This document shows positions 32,341 to 44,350 of a stretch of 64,000 bases of DNA, one piece after another. Every line of letters starts with the position of its first letter. The first letter of the stretch is position 1. A program made the position numbers and the translations under genes. The DNA lies in assembly GCF_014204545.1 (NCBI RefSeq), contig NZ_JACHLJ010000001.1, forward strand, positions 124,001-188,000. Direction: 5' to 3'. The DNA is from Brevundimonas vesicularis (lineage in GTDB: Bacteria > Pseudomonadota > Alphaproteobacteria > Caulobacterales > Caulobacteraceae). Under the pieces are notes generated by a model that worked only from the letters and a program-made list of their open reading frames with translations, searched no databases and had not been told where the DNA came from.

Positions 32341-35049
32341 ATGATCAACAACAGCTATCTGCTGGGTCTTTTCGGAACGACGACGGGGACGTCGTCGTCT
32401 GGCGCCACCTCGACCGCCAGCGCGGCTGTTAAAGCCAAGAAGACCCAACCGACGGCCCCCTGGTCGTCCACGGCGACACCGGCGAAGGCCAGCGACCTGG
32501 TTCGTGCGGCCTTGGGCGGCCGTCGCCTGATCGACGAGGGCAATGTCAGCCTGGATCTGGCTGGCGCCTCCACCGACTACCGCAAGATGTTCGCCCTGTA
32601 TCAGGGCCTGAACACGCTGGGCGCCTTGGCCGACCGTGCTGGCGTCAAAGGGCTGAGCGCGTCGGAAGCGGCCCTGGTGTCCAAGCGCTTCGGCGAAGGC
32701 CTGGCCGAATTGTCGACCTATCTGAGCACCGCCAGTTTCGAAGACATGCGGTTGGTGCAGGGCGTGGCCCAGACTTCGGTCAAGAGCACCTATGCGCTGG
32801 AACGGGCGCCGACCAGTTTCGTCACCGCCCCCATCCACGACGGCGACCCCACCGCCTCGGTCAAGGCGTTCGAGGGCGACGTGAAGTTCTCCGTGACCGT
32901 CAAGACGGCGGCCGGGGAGCAGGCGATCGCCATGGACCTGTCCGAGATGGGTGCGACCGATCGGTCGTTGGCCAATGTCACCGCCTATATGAACGGCAAG
33001 CTGGAGGACGTGGGCGTCGCGACACGCATCAGCGCTCAGTTGATTCCCGCCGAGCCGAAGACGGTCAAGAGCGGGACCAAGACCATCACCCTGCCGGCCG
33101 GACCGGATCAGTGGGCGTTGAGGTTCAATGGCGGGACCGGCGAAGCTATCAGCTTTCAGGCCGTCGACACCTCCGACGCCGTCTATGTGACGCAAGGGGT
33201 CGGCAAGACCGGCACGGCGGGCCAACTGCTGAAGTTCCAGGCCGACGGCGGCGCGGCGCCGGCCGCTCAGCAGGGCGTGGACGATCCGTTCTGGGTCGAG
33301 GGCAGGGTGGGGCACGCCAACCTGCCCGACGGGGTCGCCGCGGTTAAGGCCAGCGCCGTGGCGCCCGATGGTTCCGTCTGGGTCGTCGCCGAACTGACGG
33401 CGGGCGACGCCAGTCAACCGATCAAGGGCGCGCGCGATGTCGCCCTGATGAAATATGACTCCGCCGGCAATCTGATGCAGACCAAGCTGCTCGGCGCCGC
33501 CTCCAGCGCCAACGGCTTCTCCCTCGCCATCGACGATGAAGGCCGGGTCGCCCTGGCCGGATCGGTGACCGGGGCGCTGGAACCTGGCAAGAGCGGCGAC
33601 AACGCGTCCGTGGCCGACAGTTTCGTCTCTGTCTTCGACAGTTCAGGCCAGGAACTGTGGACCCAGCGTCGCGGGGCCAAGGCGGCCGATGAGGCGACCG
33701 AAGTTCGCTTCGGCGCCGACGGCATGGTCTATGTCGCCGGTCGCTCGAAATCGGCCATGCCGGGCAATGCGGCCCTGGGCGGCTGGGATTCCTATCTTCA
33801 GGCTTTCCAGGAAAAGCCGATAAAGATCAACGGCCCGGACGTGGGCGTGAACGTCGCGACCGTGCAGTTCGGCACCAGCGGCGACGATTCCGTTCAGGCC
33901 ATGACGGTGTCAGGAAACGACCTCTACACGGCCGGCGTCGAGAACGGGAAGGCGGTCGTGCGCCGCTTCACCCTGGACGCCGACGGCGTACCGAGCCTGG
34001 CCTCGACGCGTGACCTTGGCTACGCCAGCGGCGCGATCGCCGGCATATCGGTCGAGAACGGCAAGGTGGTTGTGACCGGTCATACCGAAAACACCGCCCT
34101 CGATGTCGCCACGGTGACCAACGCCCATGCCGGCGGCAGCGACGTCTTCATCGCCACCTTGTCGACCGACCTTCAGGCCTCGGCCAGCGATCGGATGACC
34201 TATTTCGGCGGGGCGGGCGCGGACACCGCCGCCGACGTCGCCATCAAGGACGGCAAAGTCTGGATCACCGGCACCAACCGGGCGGAAGGCGCCGGCAAGG
34301 ACGACCCCACGTCCGGCTATCTGGCCCAGATCGATCTGGCCACAGGCCAGGTCCAATCGAACCGAACCTGGCGCGCGGACGGCGATCAGGCCAAGCCGAC
34401 CAGCTTGAGCATCGCAGCGGGCGGGGCCAGCGTGCTAGACCGCCTCGGCCTGCCCCAGGGCCAGATCATGCAGGCGGATTCCAAGCTGCTAACCGTCGCC
34501 ACCTCATCCCGCGCCGGCGATCAGTTTTCGATCAGCCCTGCGGCCGGCGGCCGCGCCGTCAGCGTGACCATCGACGCCAGGGACACGCTGGAAAGCCTGG
34601 CCAAGAAGATCAACGCCGCCTCTGGCCGCCAGTTGGAAGCCAAGGTCATCACCGACCTGAAGGCCAAACCCATCGTCCAGCGCCTGGAAATCAAGACGGC
34701 GGCCAATAAGGACGGCGCGGTCATCTCCGCCGGAGCGATCGGCAAGGACGCCCTGGGCGCGCTGGGCCTGACGCCTGGCTTCGTCGGTCCGGTGAAGCCG
34801 GACAAGGACGCGATCAAGACCTATGGGCTGAACCTGTCGAACAAGCTGAGCCTGAACGATCCCGCCGCGATCAAGGCGGCGATCGAATCGCTGGCCCAGG
34901 CGATGACGGCGGTCCGGTCCTCCTACCGCTCCCTCGCGCCCTCGACTGGCGGCATAACCAACACCCAGACCGGCAACGGCTCCTCGACCGCCTATCAGCA
35001 GACGCAACTGGCGAACTATCAGGCCGCGCTCAGCCGCCTGACGGCCTGA
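32341..35049 (+). CDS. FlaEY-like flagellar regulatory/filament-associated protein
   Basis: A 902-residue protein directly after the flagellins, where Caulobacterales carry flaEY. Three parts are visible: a helical N-terminus (about 1-160; LYQGLNTLGALADRAG), a propeller-like region of SBBP-type repeats (about 340-690; VAPDGSVWVVAELTAG, FGADGMVYVAGRSKS, VSGNDLYTAGVENGK, IKDGKVWITGTNRAE), and a C-terminal segment (about 705-900) with flagellin-like GDQFSIS, DTLESLAKKINAASG and an extended terminal helix. This suggests an exported, filament-linked protein rather than a DNA-binding regulator. No signal peptide. Confidence 0.7.
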   Translation: MINNSYLLGLFGTTTGTSSSGATSTASAAVKAKKTQPTAPWSSTATPAKASDLVRAALGGRRLIDEGNVSLDLAGASTDYRKMFALYQGLNTLGALADRAGVKGLSASEAALVSKRFGEGLAELSTYLSTASFEDMRLVQGVAQTSVKSTYALERAPTSFVTAPIHDGDPTASVKAFEGDVKFSVTVKTAAGEQAIAMDLSEMGATDRSLANVTAYMNGKLEDVGVATRISAQLIPAEPKTVKSGTKTITLPAGPDQWALRFNGGTGEAISFQAVDTSDAVYVTQGVGKTGTAGQLLKFQADGGAAPAAQQGVDDPFWVEGRVGHANLPDGVAAVKASAVAPDGSVWVVAELTAGDASQPIKGARDVALMKYDSAGNLMQTKLLGAASSANGFSLAIDDEGRVALAGSVTGALEPGKSGDNASVADSFVSVFDSSGQELWTQRRGAKAADEATEVRFGADGMVYVAGRSKSAMPGNAALGGWDSYLQAFQEKPIKINGPDVGVNVATVQFGTSGDDSVQAMTVSGNDLYTAGVENGKAVVRRFTLDADGVPSLASTRDLGYASGAIAGISVENGKVVVTGHTENTALDVATVTNAHAGGSDVFIATLSTDLQASASDRMTYFGGAGADTAADVAIKDGKVWITGTNRAEGAGKDDPTSGYLAQIDLATGQVQSNRTWRADGDQAKPTSLSIAAGGASVLDRLGLPQGQIMQADSKLLTVATSSRAGDQFSISPAAGGRAVSVTIDARDTLESLAKKINAASGRQLEAKVITDLKAKPIVQRLEIKTAANKDGAVISAGAIGKDALGALGLTPGFVGPVKPDKDAIKTYGLNLSNKLSLNDPAAIKAAIESLAQAMTAVRSSYRSLAPSTGGITNTQTGNGSSTAYQQTQLANYQAALSRLTA

Positions 35050-35130
35050 TAGGGGTCGTGACGGGTCAAGGCGGTTGACGCCCGAGGCCGGGTCGGAGTT
35101 ATTGACCTCCTCATCCGCGAAAGCCCGTTC

Positions 35131-35802
35131 ATGGCCCTTCCGAAAGACAACCGCGTCATCCTGTTGGTCGGCGCCGGCGTGGCGATCGTCATCGCCGTCG
35201 TGCTCGCCCTGATCTTCACGGGCGGCGGCGACAAGACGACCGAAGCGCCGCCGGCGTCCAAGGGCGGGCTGGTGGTCAACCTCGCCGAGGCGCCCACGCT
35301 GGAGCCGACACGGGAACTGCGCTGCTTCGTCGATGGTCAGTTCGTCGGCATGGCGACCCTGGCGCTCTGCGCCCAGCGCAATGGCCTGGCGACGGACGCG
35401 CTGGACGTCGGGCTGGACGCCACGGGCGCCTTGGCCGCCGCCCCGACCGCCGCCTTCGCCCCGCCGCCCGAACTTCCCGCAGTGGAGATGGCCCAGACCC
35501 CGCCGCCGGCCTCCGTCGAACAGCCGCCTGCGCCGCGTCCCACGCCCGTGGCCAGCGGCAGCCCCTGCCTGCGTCATACCGGCTCAGACTGGCGCACTCT
35601 GTCGCCGAACATGAGCCTGAACGCCTGCGTTCAGGCGCTTTACGCCGGAACCTGCGTCGGGCCGGGCGACGCCCAATACGGCCGCTGGGGCGATACGACC
35701 CTGCGTCTGGTGCCGCGTCGGGTGGAACAGTCCAATGACAACAACCGTTTCCGGACCCTGGCCGAACAGGATCGCAACTGCCAATTCACGGGAATGAACT
35801 GA
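35131..35802 (+). CDS. Membrane-anchored hypothetical protein
   Basis: A 223-residue protein with an N-terminal membrane helix (ILLVGAGVAIVIAVVLALIF, about 10-29), a Pro/Ala-rich linker (about 95-140) and a Cys-containing C-terminal domain (SPCLRHTGSDWRTLSPNMSL, later GTCVGPGDAQYGRWGDTTLRL). Four later cysteines suggest disulfides outside the membrane. The stop overlaps the next start (TGATG). No family recognised. Confidence 0.65.
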   Translation: MALPKDNRVILLVGAGVAIVIAVVLALIFTGGGDKTTEAPPASKGGLVVNLAEAPTLEPTRELRCFVDGQFVGMATLALCAQRNGLATDALDVGLDATGALAAAPTAAFAPPPELPAVEMAQTPPPASVEQPPAPRPTPVASGSPCLRHTGSDWRTLSPNMSLNACVQALYAGTCVGPGDAQYGRWGDTTLRLVPRRVEQSNDNNRFRTLAEQDRNCQFTGMN

Positions 35803-36224
35803 TGCGTTTCGTCGCCCTCGCCGCCATCGCCGGGACCGCTCTGCTGGGCGCCTGCTCCAACGAACCCAAATATGAGTTCGCCGAAGGGGCCTGCTACTTC
35901 GTGGCGACGCCGGACAATGCGCCGCCGCGCCTGCAGAAAATCGCCGACAACCAGCCCCAGCTCGAACAATGCGCCGCGCGGTTGGAAGAGATGCGCCTTC
36001 GCTTCCTGCGCATGGGCGGTTCGAACCAGGAAATCGCCGGCGCCTATCAAGGGCGGTTCATCTTCGTCGACCGCGAAGGGGTCAAGATCGGCAAGAGCCT
36101 GACCGGCAGCCGCTTCTTCGCCATGGCCCGCACAGGCGACGGTCGTCTGGCCATCCCCGGCGCCATCCAGCGCGACGAGACGGGTCGTCCCATCGCCATC
36201 GCCGCCGACCCTGCCGCCAAGTAG
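35802..36224 (+). CDS. Small lipoprotein
   Basis: A 140-residue protein with a lipoprotein signal (AAIAGTALLGACSNEP; Cys18) and a soluble domain with two further Cys residues (EGACYFVATPDNAPP, LEQCAARLEEM). ATG overlaps the upstream stop, so it is coupled to the membrane-anchored gene and may work with it in the envelope. Function unknown. Confidence 0.7.
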   Translation: MRFVALAAIAGTALLGACSNEPKYEFAEGACYFVATPDNAPPRLQKIADNQPQLEQCAARLEEMRLRFLRMGGSNQEIAGAYQGRFIFVDREGVKIGKSLTGSRFFAMARTGDGRLAIPGAIQRDETGRPIAIAADPAAK

Positions 36225-36390
36225 GGCTTGCGCGAAAAGAACAAAGGTGGAACATTTCGTTAATGATCCACCGTTTTGGCGGGTCGGATGTCAAAAGCGG
36301 CTGGCGGTAACGTGCTGCTGCGGTCAGACATCGGACTGAATTGACGGGGCGGGCGAAGTCGTCGCCGCCTCACACGAAAAGGAAGTTTCA

Positions 36391-36888
36391 ATGGCGGGCA
36401 GCGTCAACAAGGTCATTCTGGTCGGCAATCTGGGTCGCGATCCCGAGATCCGCTCCATGCCCAACGGCGACCGCATCGCCAACCTGTCCATCGCCACCTC
36501 GGAAACCTGGCGCGACAAGTCCTCGGGCGAGCGCAAGGAAAAGACCGAATGGCACCGGGTCGTCATCTTCAACGACAACATCGTCAAGGTCGTCGAGAAC
36601 TATGTGAAGAAGGGCTCGACCGTCTACATCGAGGGCGCGCTCCAGACCCGCAAATGGACCGACCAGCAGGGCGTCGAGAAATATTCGACCGAGATCGTCG
36701 TCAGCCGCTTCAAGGGTGAGCTGACCATGCTGGGCGGCCGTTCGGAAGGCGGCTCGTCGGGCGGTGGTTACGGCGGCGGCGGCGGTCGTGGCGATGACGA
36801 CTATTCCTCGGGCTTCTCCACCGGCGGCGCCAACAAGCCGAGCGGCCCCAAGGAAAGCTACGATCTGAACGACGACATCCCGTTCTAA
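36391..36888 (+). CDS. ssb: Single-stranded DNA-binding protein
   Basis: A 165-residue SSB with an OB fold at about 3-110 ([37 protein letters not shown]), a Gly-rich flexible linker ([17 protein letters not shown]) and the acidic protein-docking tip DLNDDIPF at the very end. It coats single-stranded DNA and recruits replication and repair partners. AGGAAG precedes the ATG. The 166 bases upstream hold no clear SOS box. Confidence 0.97.
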   Translation: MAGSVNKVILVGNLGRDPEIRSMPNGDRIANLSIATSETWRDKSSGERKEKTEWHRVVIFNDNIVKVVENYVKKGSTVYIEGALQTRKWTDQQGVEKYSTEIVVSRFKGELTMLGGRSEGGSSGGGYGGGGGRGDDDYSSGFSTGGANKPSGPKESYDLNDDIPF

Positions 36889-36902
36889 GACTGAGTGCCT
36901 GA

Positions 36903-36931
36903 CTTGGCGATCGTTGCCAGCGGTCGCCAAG
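36903..36931 (+). terminator. Hairpin after ssb
   Basis: An 8-bp stem CTTGGCGA (36903-36910) with TCGCCAAG (36924-36931), loop 13 bases, 15 bases past the ssb stop, followed by only a short T-rich stretch. Confidence 0.5.
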
Positions 36932-37006
36932 CCGGATTTCTGAGCGGAAACCTGAGGTCATCCAAAGTGAGCCGACGCGGCGGGCGCGCCGTGCCATAGG
37001 GCGGTC

Positions 37007-37945
37007 ATGACCGACGTCCGTTCCGAAGTTGCGCCTGCGCCGGCGCACCTGCCCAAGAGGCCTCACGCTCTCACCGGGCTGGAGATCGCCGCCATCGTGG
37101 CGATTATCGTGGTGTGGGGCGTCAACAACGCCGGGGCCAAGCTGGCGACGCAGGAGTTGTCGCCGCTGCTGGTCGGCGCCATCCGGTTCGGCATCGCCAC
37201 CGCCTGTCTGATCGCCTTCGTTCGGCCGCCGTTCCCGGACTGGAAGAGCCTGATGCTGATCGTCATCATCGGCGGGCCGATCCAGTATGGTCTGGCCTAC
37301 ACGGCCTACTGGCTGGCGACAGACGTCAGCCCGGTGACCGTGGCCAACCAGCTTTGGATCCCCTTCACCACCCTGTTCGCCTTCCTGATTCTGGGCGAGC
37401 GTCTGTCCAAGGCGGCCTTGGTCGGTATGGGCGTGGCCTTCGTCGGCGTGGCCTGGATGACGCTGGACGCTCATGCGCTGCAGGACTGGAAGGCCATTGT
37501 GGTCGCCATCGCGGCGGGCGCCGCCTGGGGCGTGACCACGGTGGTCGCGCGCCGCACCACCTCCATCCCCCCGCTGAAGATGCAGGGTCTGCTGGCGCTG
37601 GGCGCCTTTCCGGTCATGGCCTTCGGCTCGGCGGTGTTCGAGCATGGCCAGTGGGAGGCGGTGAAGCGCGCCACGCCCATGGTCTGGGCCTCGTTGCTGT
37701 GGGCGGGCGTGGTGTCGTCCGTGCTGGCGACCACCCTGCTATTTTGGTTGGTCCAGCGGCGCGAGGCGGGCCGGGTAACGCCCTATCTGCTCGTCACGCC
37801 GGTGGTGTCGATGTTCATCGGCTGGAGCTTTATGGGCGACATCCTGACGCCGCAGATTCTGACGGGATCGGCCATCACCATGGGCGGGGTGGCCCTTGTG
37901 GCCCTGGCCGAACGGGGCTTGCGCGCCGGCGCCGCCAAGGCTTGA
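37007..37945 (+). CDS. EamA/DMT family transporter
   Basis: A 312-residue inner-membrane protein with about ten helices in two EamA repeats (about 25-150 and 165-300). Typical features: VVWGVNNAGAKLA at the start of repeat 1 and AAGAAWGVTTVVARR at the start of repeat 2, with VTPVVSMFIGWSFMGD near the end. Such carriers export or import small metabolites such as amino acids; substrate unreadable. Confidence 0.9.
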   Translation: MTDVRSEVAPAPAHLPKRPHALTGLEIAAIVAIIVVWGVNNAGAKLATQELSPLLVGAIRFGIATACLIAFVRPPFPDWKSLMLIVIIGGPIQYGLAYTAYWLATDVSPVTVANQLWIPFTTLFAFLILGERLSKAALVGMGVAFVGVAWMTLDAHALQDWKAIVVAIAAGAAWGVTTVVARRTTSIPPLKMQGLLALGAFPVMAFGSAVFEHGQWEAVKRATPMVWASLLWAGVVSSVLATTLLFWLVQRREAGRVTPYLLVTPVVSMFIGWSFMGDILTPQILTGSAITMGGVALVALAERGLRAGAAKA

Positions 37946-37946
37946 T

Positions 37947-37967
37947 CTGCTCCTGATCGTTTCAGGA
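37947..37967 (+). promoter_or_regulatory. Hairpin containing the DUF1003 ribosome site
   Basis: An 8-bp stem GCTCCTGA (37947-37954) with TCAGGAGC (37960-37967). The right arm includes AGGAG, which lies eight bases before the ATG at 37975, so the stem could hide the ribosome site. It could equally act as a terminator of the EamA gene, though no T-run follows. Confidence 0.45.
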
Positions 37968-37974
37968 GCCCGCC

Positions 37975-38508
37975 ATGCACCACGCCCCCCTCGACGCCGA
38001 CCACGTCTCCCGCCGCTGGCTGGGCAAGGCGAAGCACGATCTTGCGGCGAACGAAGCCGTGGTCGTTCAGAGCGCCGCCGATCGTCGCCCTGTGTCCGAA
38101 GACATCAACGAGACCTTTGACGACCGTCAGACCTTCGGCGAGCGGCTGGCCGATCGGGTTGCGGCCTTCGGCGGTTCATGGCCCTTCATCATCGCGTTCG
38201 GCGTCTTCCTGGCGATCTGGACCGGGCTGAACCTGCTGCTGCGTAAGGAAGCCTTCGACCCCTATCCCTTCATCTTCCTGAACCTGGTCCTGTCGATGCT
38301 GGCGGCGATTCAGGCGCCGGTCATCATGATGAGCCAGAACCGCCAGGCGTCAAAGGATCGGCTGGACGCGGGCAATGACTATCAGGTCAATCTGAAGGCC
38401 GAGATTGAGATCATGGCCCTGCTGGAAAAGGTCGAACATATGACCGCCCGGCAGGAGGAGCAGACCGAACTGATCCGCCGTCTGATCGCACAAAAAGAGA
38501 CCCGCTGA
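37975..38508 (+). CDS. DUF1003 membrane protein
   Basis: A 177-residue protein of the DUF1003 family: RVAAFGGSWPFIIAFGVFLAIW (helix 1, about 60-82), DPYPFIFLNLVLSMLAAIQAP (helix 2, about 97-117) and the conserved IMMSQNRQASKDRLDA motif, then a coiled-coil tail. Two-pass inner-membrane protein, role not known. Its 3' end overlaps the hairpin that terminates sodC on the other strand. Confidence 0.92.
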   Translation: MHHAPLDADHVSRRWLGKAKHDLAANEAVVVQSAADRRPVSEDINETFDDRQTFGERLADRVAAFGGSWPFIIAFGVFLAIWTGLNLLLRKEAFDPYPFIFLNLVLSMLAAIQAPVIMMSQNRQASKDRLDAGNDYQVNLKAEIEIMALLEKVEHMTARQEEQTELIRRLIAQKETR

Positions 38509-38525
38509 ACGCTGTCCAGCGGGTC
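38499..38525 (-). terminator. Terminator of sodC
   Basis: A perfect 9-bp stem, GACCCGCTG (38499-38507) with CAGCGGGTC (38517-38525). On the minus strand TCTCTTTTTG follows, giving the U-tract. The stem overlaps the stop codon of the convergent DUF1003 gene. Confidence 0.8.
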
Positions 38526-38547
38526 ATCGTCCGTATCTTAGAAAGGC

Positions 38548-39123
38548 TTAGCTTGCGCTGAGCGCCGCGCAGGCCACTCGGTCGCCGGCGCCGCCGATGG
38601 GCTGGGTCGAATGGTCGTCGGGGTTGGCATGGATGATGATGGCCGAGCCGTCGGCGTCCCACAGCCATTGGCCGGGGCCTTCGGACGAGATCCGGGCGCG
38701 GGTCGTGAACAGTTCGGCGTTCACCTTGCCGTCCGCACCGGCCCAGACGTTGGGCAGGTCGCCGTCGTCCGGCCCGGCGGCGTTCAGCAGGCCGTGCGGA
38801 GCCTTGGGCTCGCCGTGGTTGATGTGGGCGCCGGACGAGGTGAAGGGGGCGGCGCATTCGCCGGTCGCATGGATGTGGATGCCGTGCCAGCCGGGCGTCA
38901 GGCCCGAGGCTTCGATCTTCATCAGCAGGCCGGTCGGCCCCTGACGCAGGTCGACGCGGCCGATGTTGGCGCCGGAGGCGTTGATCAGAACGGCTTGTCC
39001 CGTCGCGCCGACGGGCGCGCGTTCGACGGCCGCCTGGGGCGCGTTTCCGGTCGCAGCGCAGGCGGTGGTCAGGGCCAAGGGGGAGGCGAGGAGAAGGGCG
39101 GCGGCGAGGCGAGGGGCGCGCAT
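38548..39123 (-). CDS. sodC: Copper/zinc superoxide dismutase, lipoprotein form
   Basis: A 191-residue periplasmic Cu/Zn SOD. A signal peptide ends near TTAC (Cys21), suggesting lipidation. Metal-ligand motifs: GIHIHATGEC (about 81-90), GAHINH (about 98-103), PHGLLNAAGPDDGDLPN with zinc His/Asp, and IIIHANPDDHSTQP with the copper His; the paired Cys residues of the family are present (GEC and VACAAL). It removes superoxide in the envelope. Confidence 0.95.
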   Translation of the reverse strand: MRAPRLAAALLLASPLALTTACAATGNAPQAAVERAPVGATGQAVLINASGANIGRVDLRQGPTGLLMKIEASGLTPGWHGIHIHATGECAAPFTSSGAHINHGEPKAPHGLLNAAGPDDGDLPNVWAGADGKVNAELFTTRARISSEGPGQWLWDADGSAIIIHANPDDHSTQPIGGAGDRVACAALSAS

Positions 39124-39245
39124 GTCGAAAGTCCTTTCAGAGACGGGCTTTCACGGCGACGTCGCTTTGCCACCGAGGCCCTGGAATGCTAGAAATCGTC
39201 ACAGCGGATCACGTTCCGATTCCGGCCGCATAAAGCCACGCTTCA

Positions 39246-42023
<2,778 letters not shown>

Positions 42024-42057
42024 TCCGCCTCCGCGCAGCGGGGAAGGGGAGGTTCGT

Positions 42058-42897
42058 TTGAGCGCGACGATTCTGATCGACGGCCTTCCCGCCACGCCTG
42101 ACGACCTGGCCCATCAGGCCTTGGTGAACTACGGCGCCTATACCTCCTTCCGCGTCGAGAACGGCGCCACGCGTGGGCTCGATCTCCACCTTGCCCGTAT
42201 GGAGCAGGCCGCCGTCGAACTGTTCGGCGAAAGCCCCGGCGAGGTTGAGTTCCGGCGTCTGATGGCGCTGGTCGTCGCCGGGCGTGACGCCTGCTGGCTG
42301 CGCGTCAGCCTGTTCTCGCCCGACATCGGTCATCGCGACCCGACCTACGTCGGCCGGCCCAAGGTGATGACCGTGGTCTCACCGCCCCCGCCGCCGCTGG
42401 CGAGCAGCGTGCGGGTCACCGCGGTGCACTATGAGCGCGAGGCGCCGCATCTGAAGCATCTCGCCACCTTCGGCCTGATACGCGCGCGCCGCGCCGCGTG
42501 CGCCGCCGGGTTCGACGACGCCCTATTTGTCGGTGGGGCAGGGCAGGTCACCGAAGGCACACTGTGGAACATCGGCTTTGTCCAGGGCGACCGGATCGTC
42601 TGGCCCCAGGCCCCGATGCTGGCGGGCGTAACCCAGGCCTTGATTACGCGCGGGCTGCCCCAGGTGGGGCTGACCAGTGAAACGCGGCCGATCCGTCTCG
42701 ACGAGATCGGCGCCTTCGACGGCGCTTTCCTGTGCAACAGCGCCACGCCCGTCTGTCCGATCACCGCCATCGGCGACGTCACATTCGCCAACGATCCAGT
42801 CCTGCTCGCCAAAATCGAAGCGGCCTGGGCCGCCCAGCCTCTGCAACTCATCGCGGGGCGAAGCGATGACGAAGGCGTCAGCCGGCTAGGCCGCTGA
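42058..42897 (+). CDS. Class IV aminotransferase
   Basis: A 279-residue fold-type IV PLP enzyme related to branched-chain aminotransferase and 4-amino-4-deoxychorismate lyase. YGAYTSFRVENGATRGLDLH and the LKHLATFGLIRAR segment (likely PLP-lysine) are visible, and VTEGTLWNIGF is the PLP-phosphate loop. TTG start preceded by GGGGAGG; an upstream ATG frame overlaps the end of gyrA. Substrate cannot be assigned. Confidence 0.82.
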   Translation: MSATILIDGLPATPDDLAHQALVNYGAYTSFRVENGATRGLDLHLARMEQAAVELFGESPGEVEFRRLMALVVAGRDACWLRVSLFSPDIGHRDPTYVGRPKVMTVVSPPPPPLASSVRVTAVHYEREAPHLKHLATFGLIRARRAACAAGFDDALFVGGAGQVTEGTLWNIGFVQGDRIVWPQAPMLAGVTQALITRGLPQVGLTSETRPIRLDEIGAFDGAFLCNSATPVCPITAIGDVTFANDPVLLAKIEAAWAAQPLQLIAGRSDDEGVSRLGR

Positions 42898-42950
42898 TTT
42901 CGCACCTGCTAAACGACGCTGACGCCACGCGACAGGCCGGGGAGACACGC

Positions 42951-43436
42951 ATGCGCATCGGACTTTATCCGGGCACCTTCGACCCGGTGACGAACGGGCA
43001 CACCGACATCATCAAGCGCGCGCTGAAGTTGGTGGACCGACTGGTCATCGGCGTGGCCCAGAACGACGACAAGGGGCCGCTGTTCTCGACTGCCGAACGG
43101 GTCGAGATGCTGAAGGCCGAGATGGCGCCGCTCGGCGGCGACATCGTGGTCCAGCCTTTCTCGACCCTGCTGATGCATTTCGCCGAAGAGCTGGACGCCA
43201 GCGTCATCATCCGGGGTCTGCGCGCCGTCGCCGACTTTGAATACGAGTTCCAGATGACGGCCATGAACCAGCGCCTCAATCAGGACATCGAGACCGTATT
43301 CCTGATGGCCGATCCGCGCCATCAGGCGATCGCCTCGCGGCTCGTCAAGGAGATCGCCCGGCTGGACGGCGCGATCGACAGTTTCGTCAGCCCCGCCATC
43401 GCCGAGCGCGTGCGGGCCAAGGTCAAGAACGGTTAG
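42951..43436 (+). CDS. coaD: Phosphopantetheine adenylyltransferase
   Basis: A 161-residue enzyme of coenzyme A synthesis that joins ATP and 4'-phosphopantetheine. The nucleotidyltransferase signature GTFDPVTNGH (about 8-17), RGLRAVADFEYEFQM (about 88-102) and the FLMADPRHQAIASRLVKEIA C-terminal helix are complete. Normal length, cytosolic. Confidence 0.97.
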   Translation: MRIGLYPGTFDPVTNGHTDIIKRALKLVDRLVIGVAQNDDKGPLFSTAERVEMLKAEMAPLGGDIVVQPFSTLLMHFAEELDASVIIRGLRAVADFEYEFQMTAMNQRLNQDIETVFLMADPRHQAIASRLVKEIARLDGAIDSFVSPAIAERVRAKVKNG

Positions 43437-43449
43437 GGTACATAAGACC

Positions 43450-44325
43450 ATGCGTAAGGCCATCATCGCAGCGACCGTCGCCGCTCTTCTCGCGGCTGGC
43501 GCGGCCCAAGCCCAGACACAGGCCCCCGCTGTGGCGCAAACGGCGCCGGCGGCGTCCGACTGGCGCGCCATTGCGCCGGAAAACCTGCTCGTTATCGATA
43601 CGTCCAAGGGCCGGGTGCTGGTCGAACTGATCCCCGTCGCCGCGCCCAACCATGCGGAACGCATCCGCACCCTGGCCAATCAAGGCTTCTACGATGGTCT
43701 GAAGTTCCATCGCGTCATCCCTGATTTCATGGCGCAAACCGGCGATCCTAAGGGCACGGGCGAGGGCGGCAGCGAGTTGCCGGACCTGAAGGCCGAGTTC
43801 AGCTTCCGTCGTGGGCGCGACGCCGGCTTCGTCGCGGTGCCCAGCGTCGGCGCGGGCGTGCGCGGCCTGGTCGGCGATCTGCCGGTCCAGACCCAACCCG
43901 ACGCCCAAATGATGGTCACCGCCGACTTCAAGGTCGACGCCCACGGCCTGTTCTGTCCCGGCGTGCTGGGCATGGCCCGCTCGGGTTCGCCCGACAGCGC
44001 CAACAGCCAATTCTTCCTGATGATGGGCGCGCGCGAACAGTTGGACGGTATCTACACCGCCTTCGGTCGCGTGGTGTCCGGCCTGGATGTGGTCGGCAAG
44101 CTGAAGAAGGGTTCGGACGCCGAGGACGGCAAGGTGACCGATCCCGACACCATGACCCGCGTCCGCATGGCCTCGGCTCTGCCCGAAGCCGAGCGGCCGA
44201 CGGTACGCGTCCTGAACGCCGGCAGCGCCTCCTTCGCAGAACGGATCGCCACGACGCGCGCCGCGCGCGGCGCCGCCTTCAGCGTCTGCGATGTTCAGCC
44301 GGTCGCCGAGGTGACGGGCGGCTGA
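43450..44325 (+). CDS. Secreted cyclophilin-type peptidyl-prolyl isomerase (copy 1)
   Basis: A 291-residue protein with a signal peptide cut near AQAQT (about residue 21) and a cyclophilin domain (about 45-225): FHRVIPDFMAQTGDPKGTGEG with the catalytic Arg, Phe and Gln, then GVLGMARSGSPDSANSQFFLM. A C-terminal extension of about 60 residues ends in SVCDVQPVAEVTGG. Probably speeds proline isomerisation in periplasmic or outer-membrane protein folding. Followed by a paralogue 25 bases on. Confidence 0.92.
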   Translation: MRKAIIAATVAALLAAGAAQAQTQAPAVAQTAPAASDWRAIAPENLLVIDTSKGRVLVELIPVAAPNHAERIRTLANQGFYDGLKFHRVIPDFMAQTGDPKGTGEGGSELPDLKAEFSFRRGRDAGFVAVPSVGAGVRGLVGDLPVQTQPDAQMMVTADFKVDAHGLFCPGVLGMARSGSPDSANSQFFLMMGAREQLDGIYTAFGRVVSGLDVVGKLKKGSDAEDGKVTDPDTMTRVRMASALPEAERPTVRVLNAGSASFAERIATTRAARGAAFSVCDVQPVAEVTGG

Positions 44326-44350
44326 CGCTTCTTAAACGGGGGAGGGGACG

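Noticed and set aside
36240..36270. Possible LexA (SOS) box before ssb
   Set aside because: No GTTC-N7-GTTC pair with the right spacing is present.
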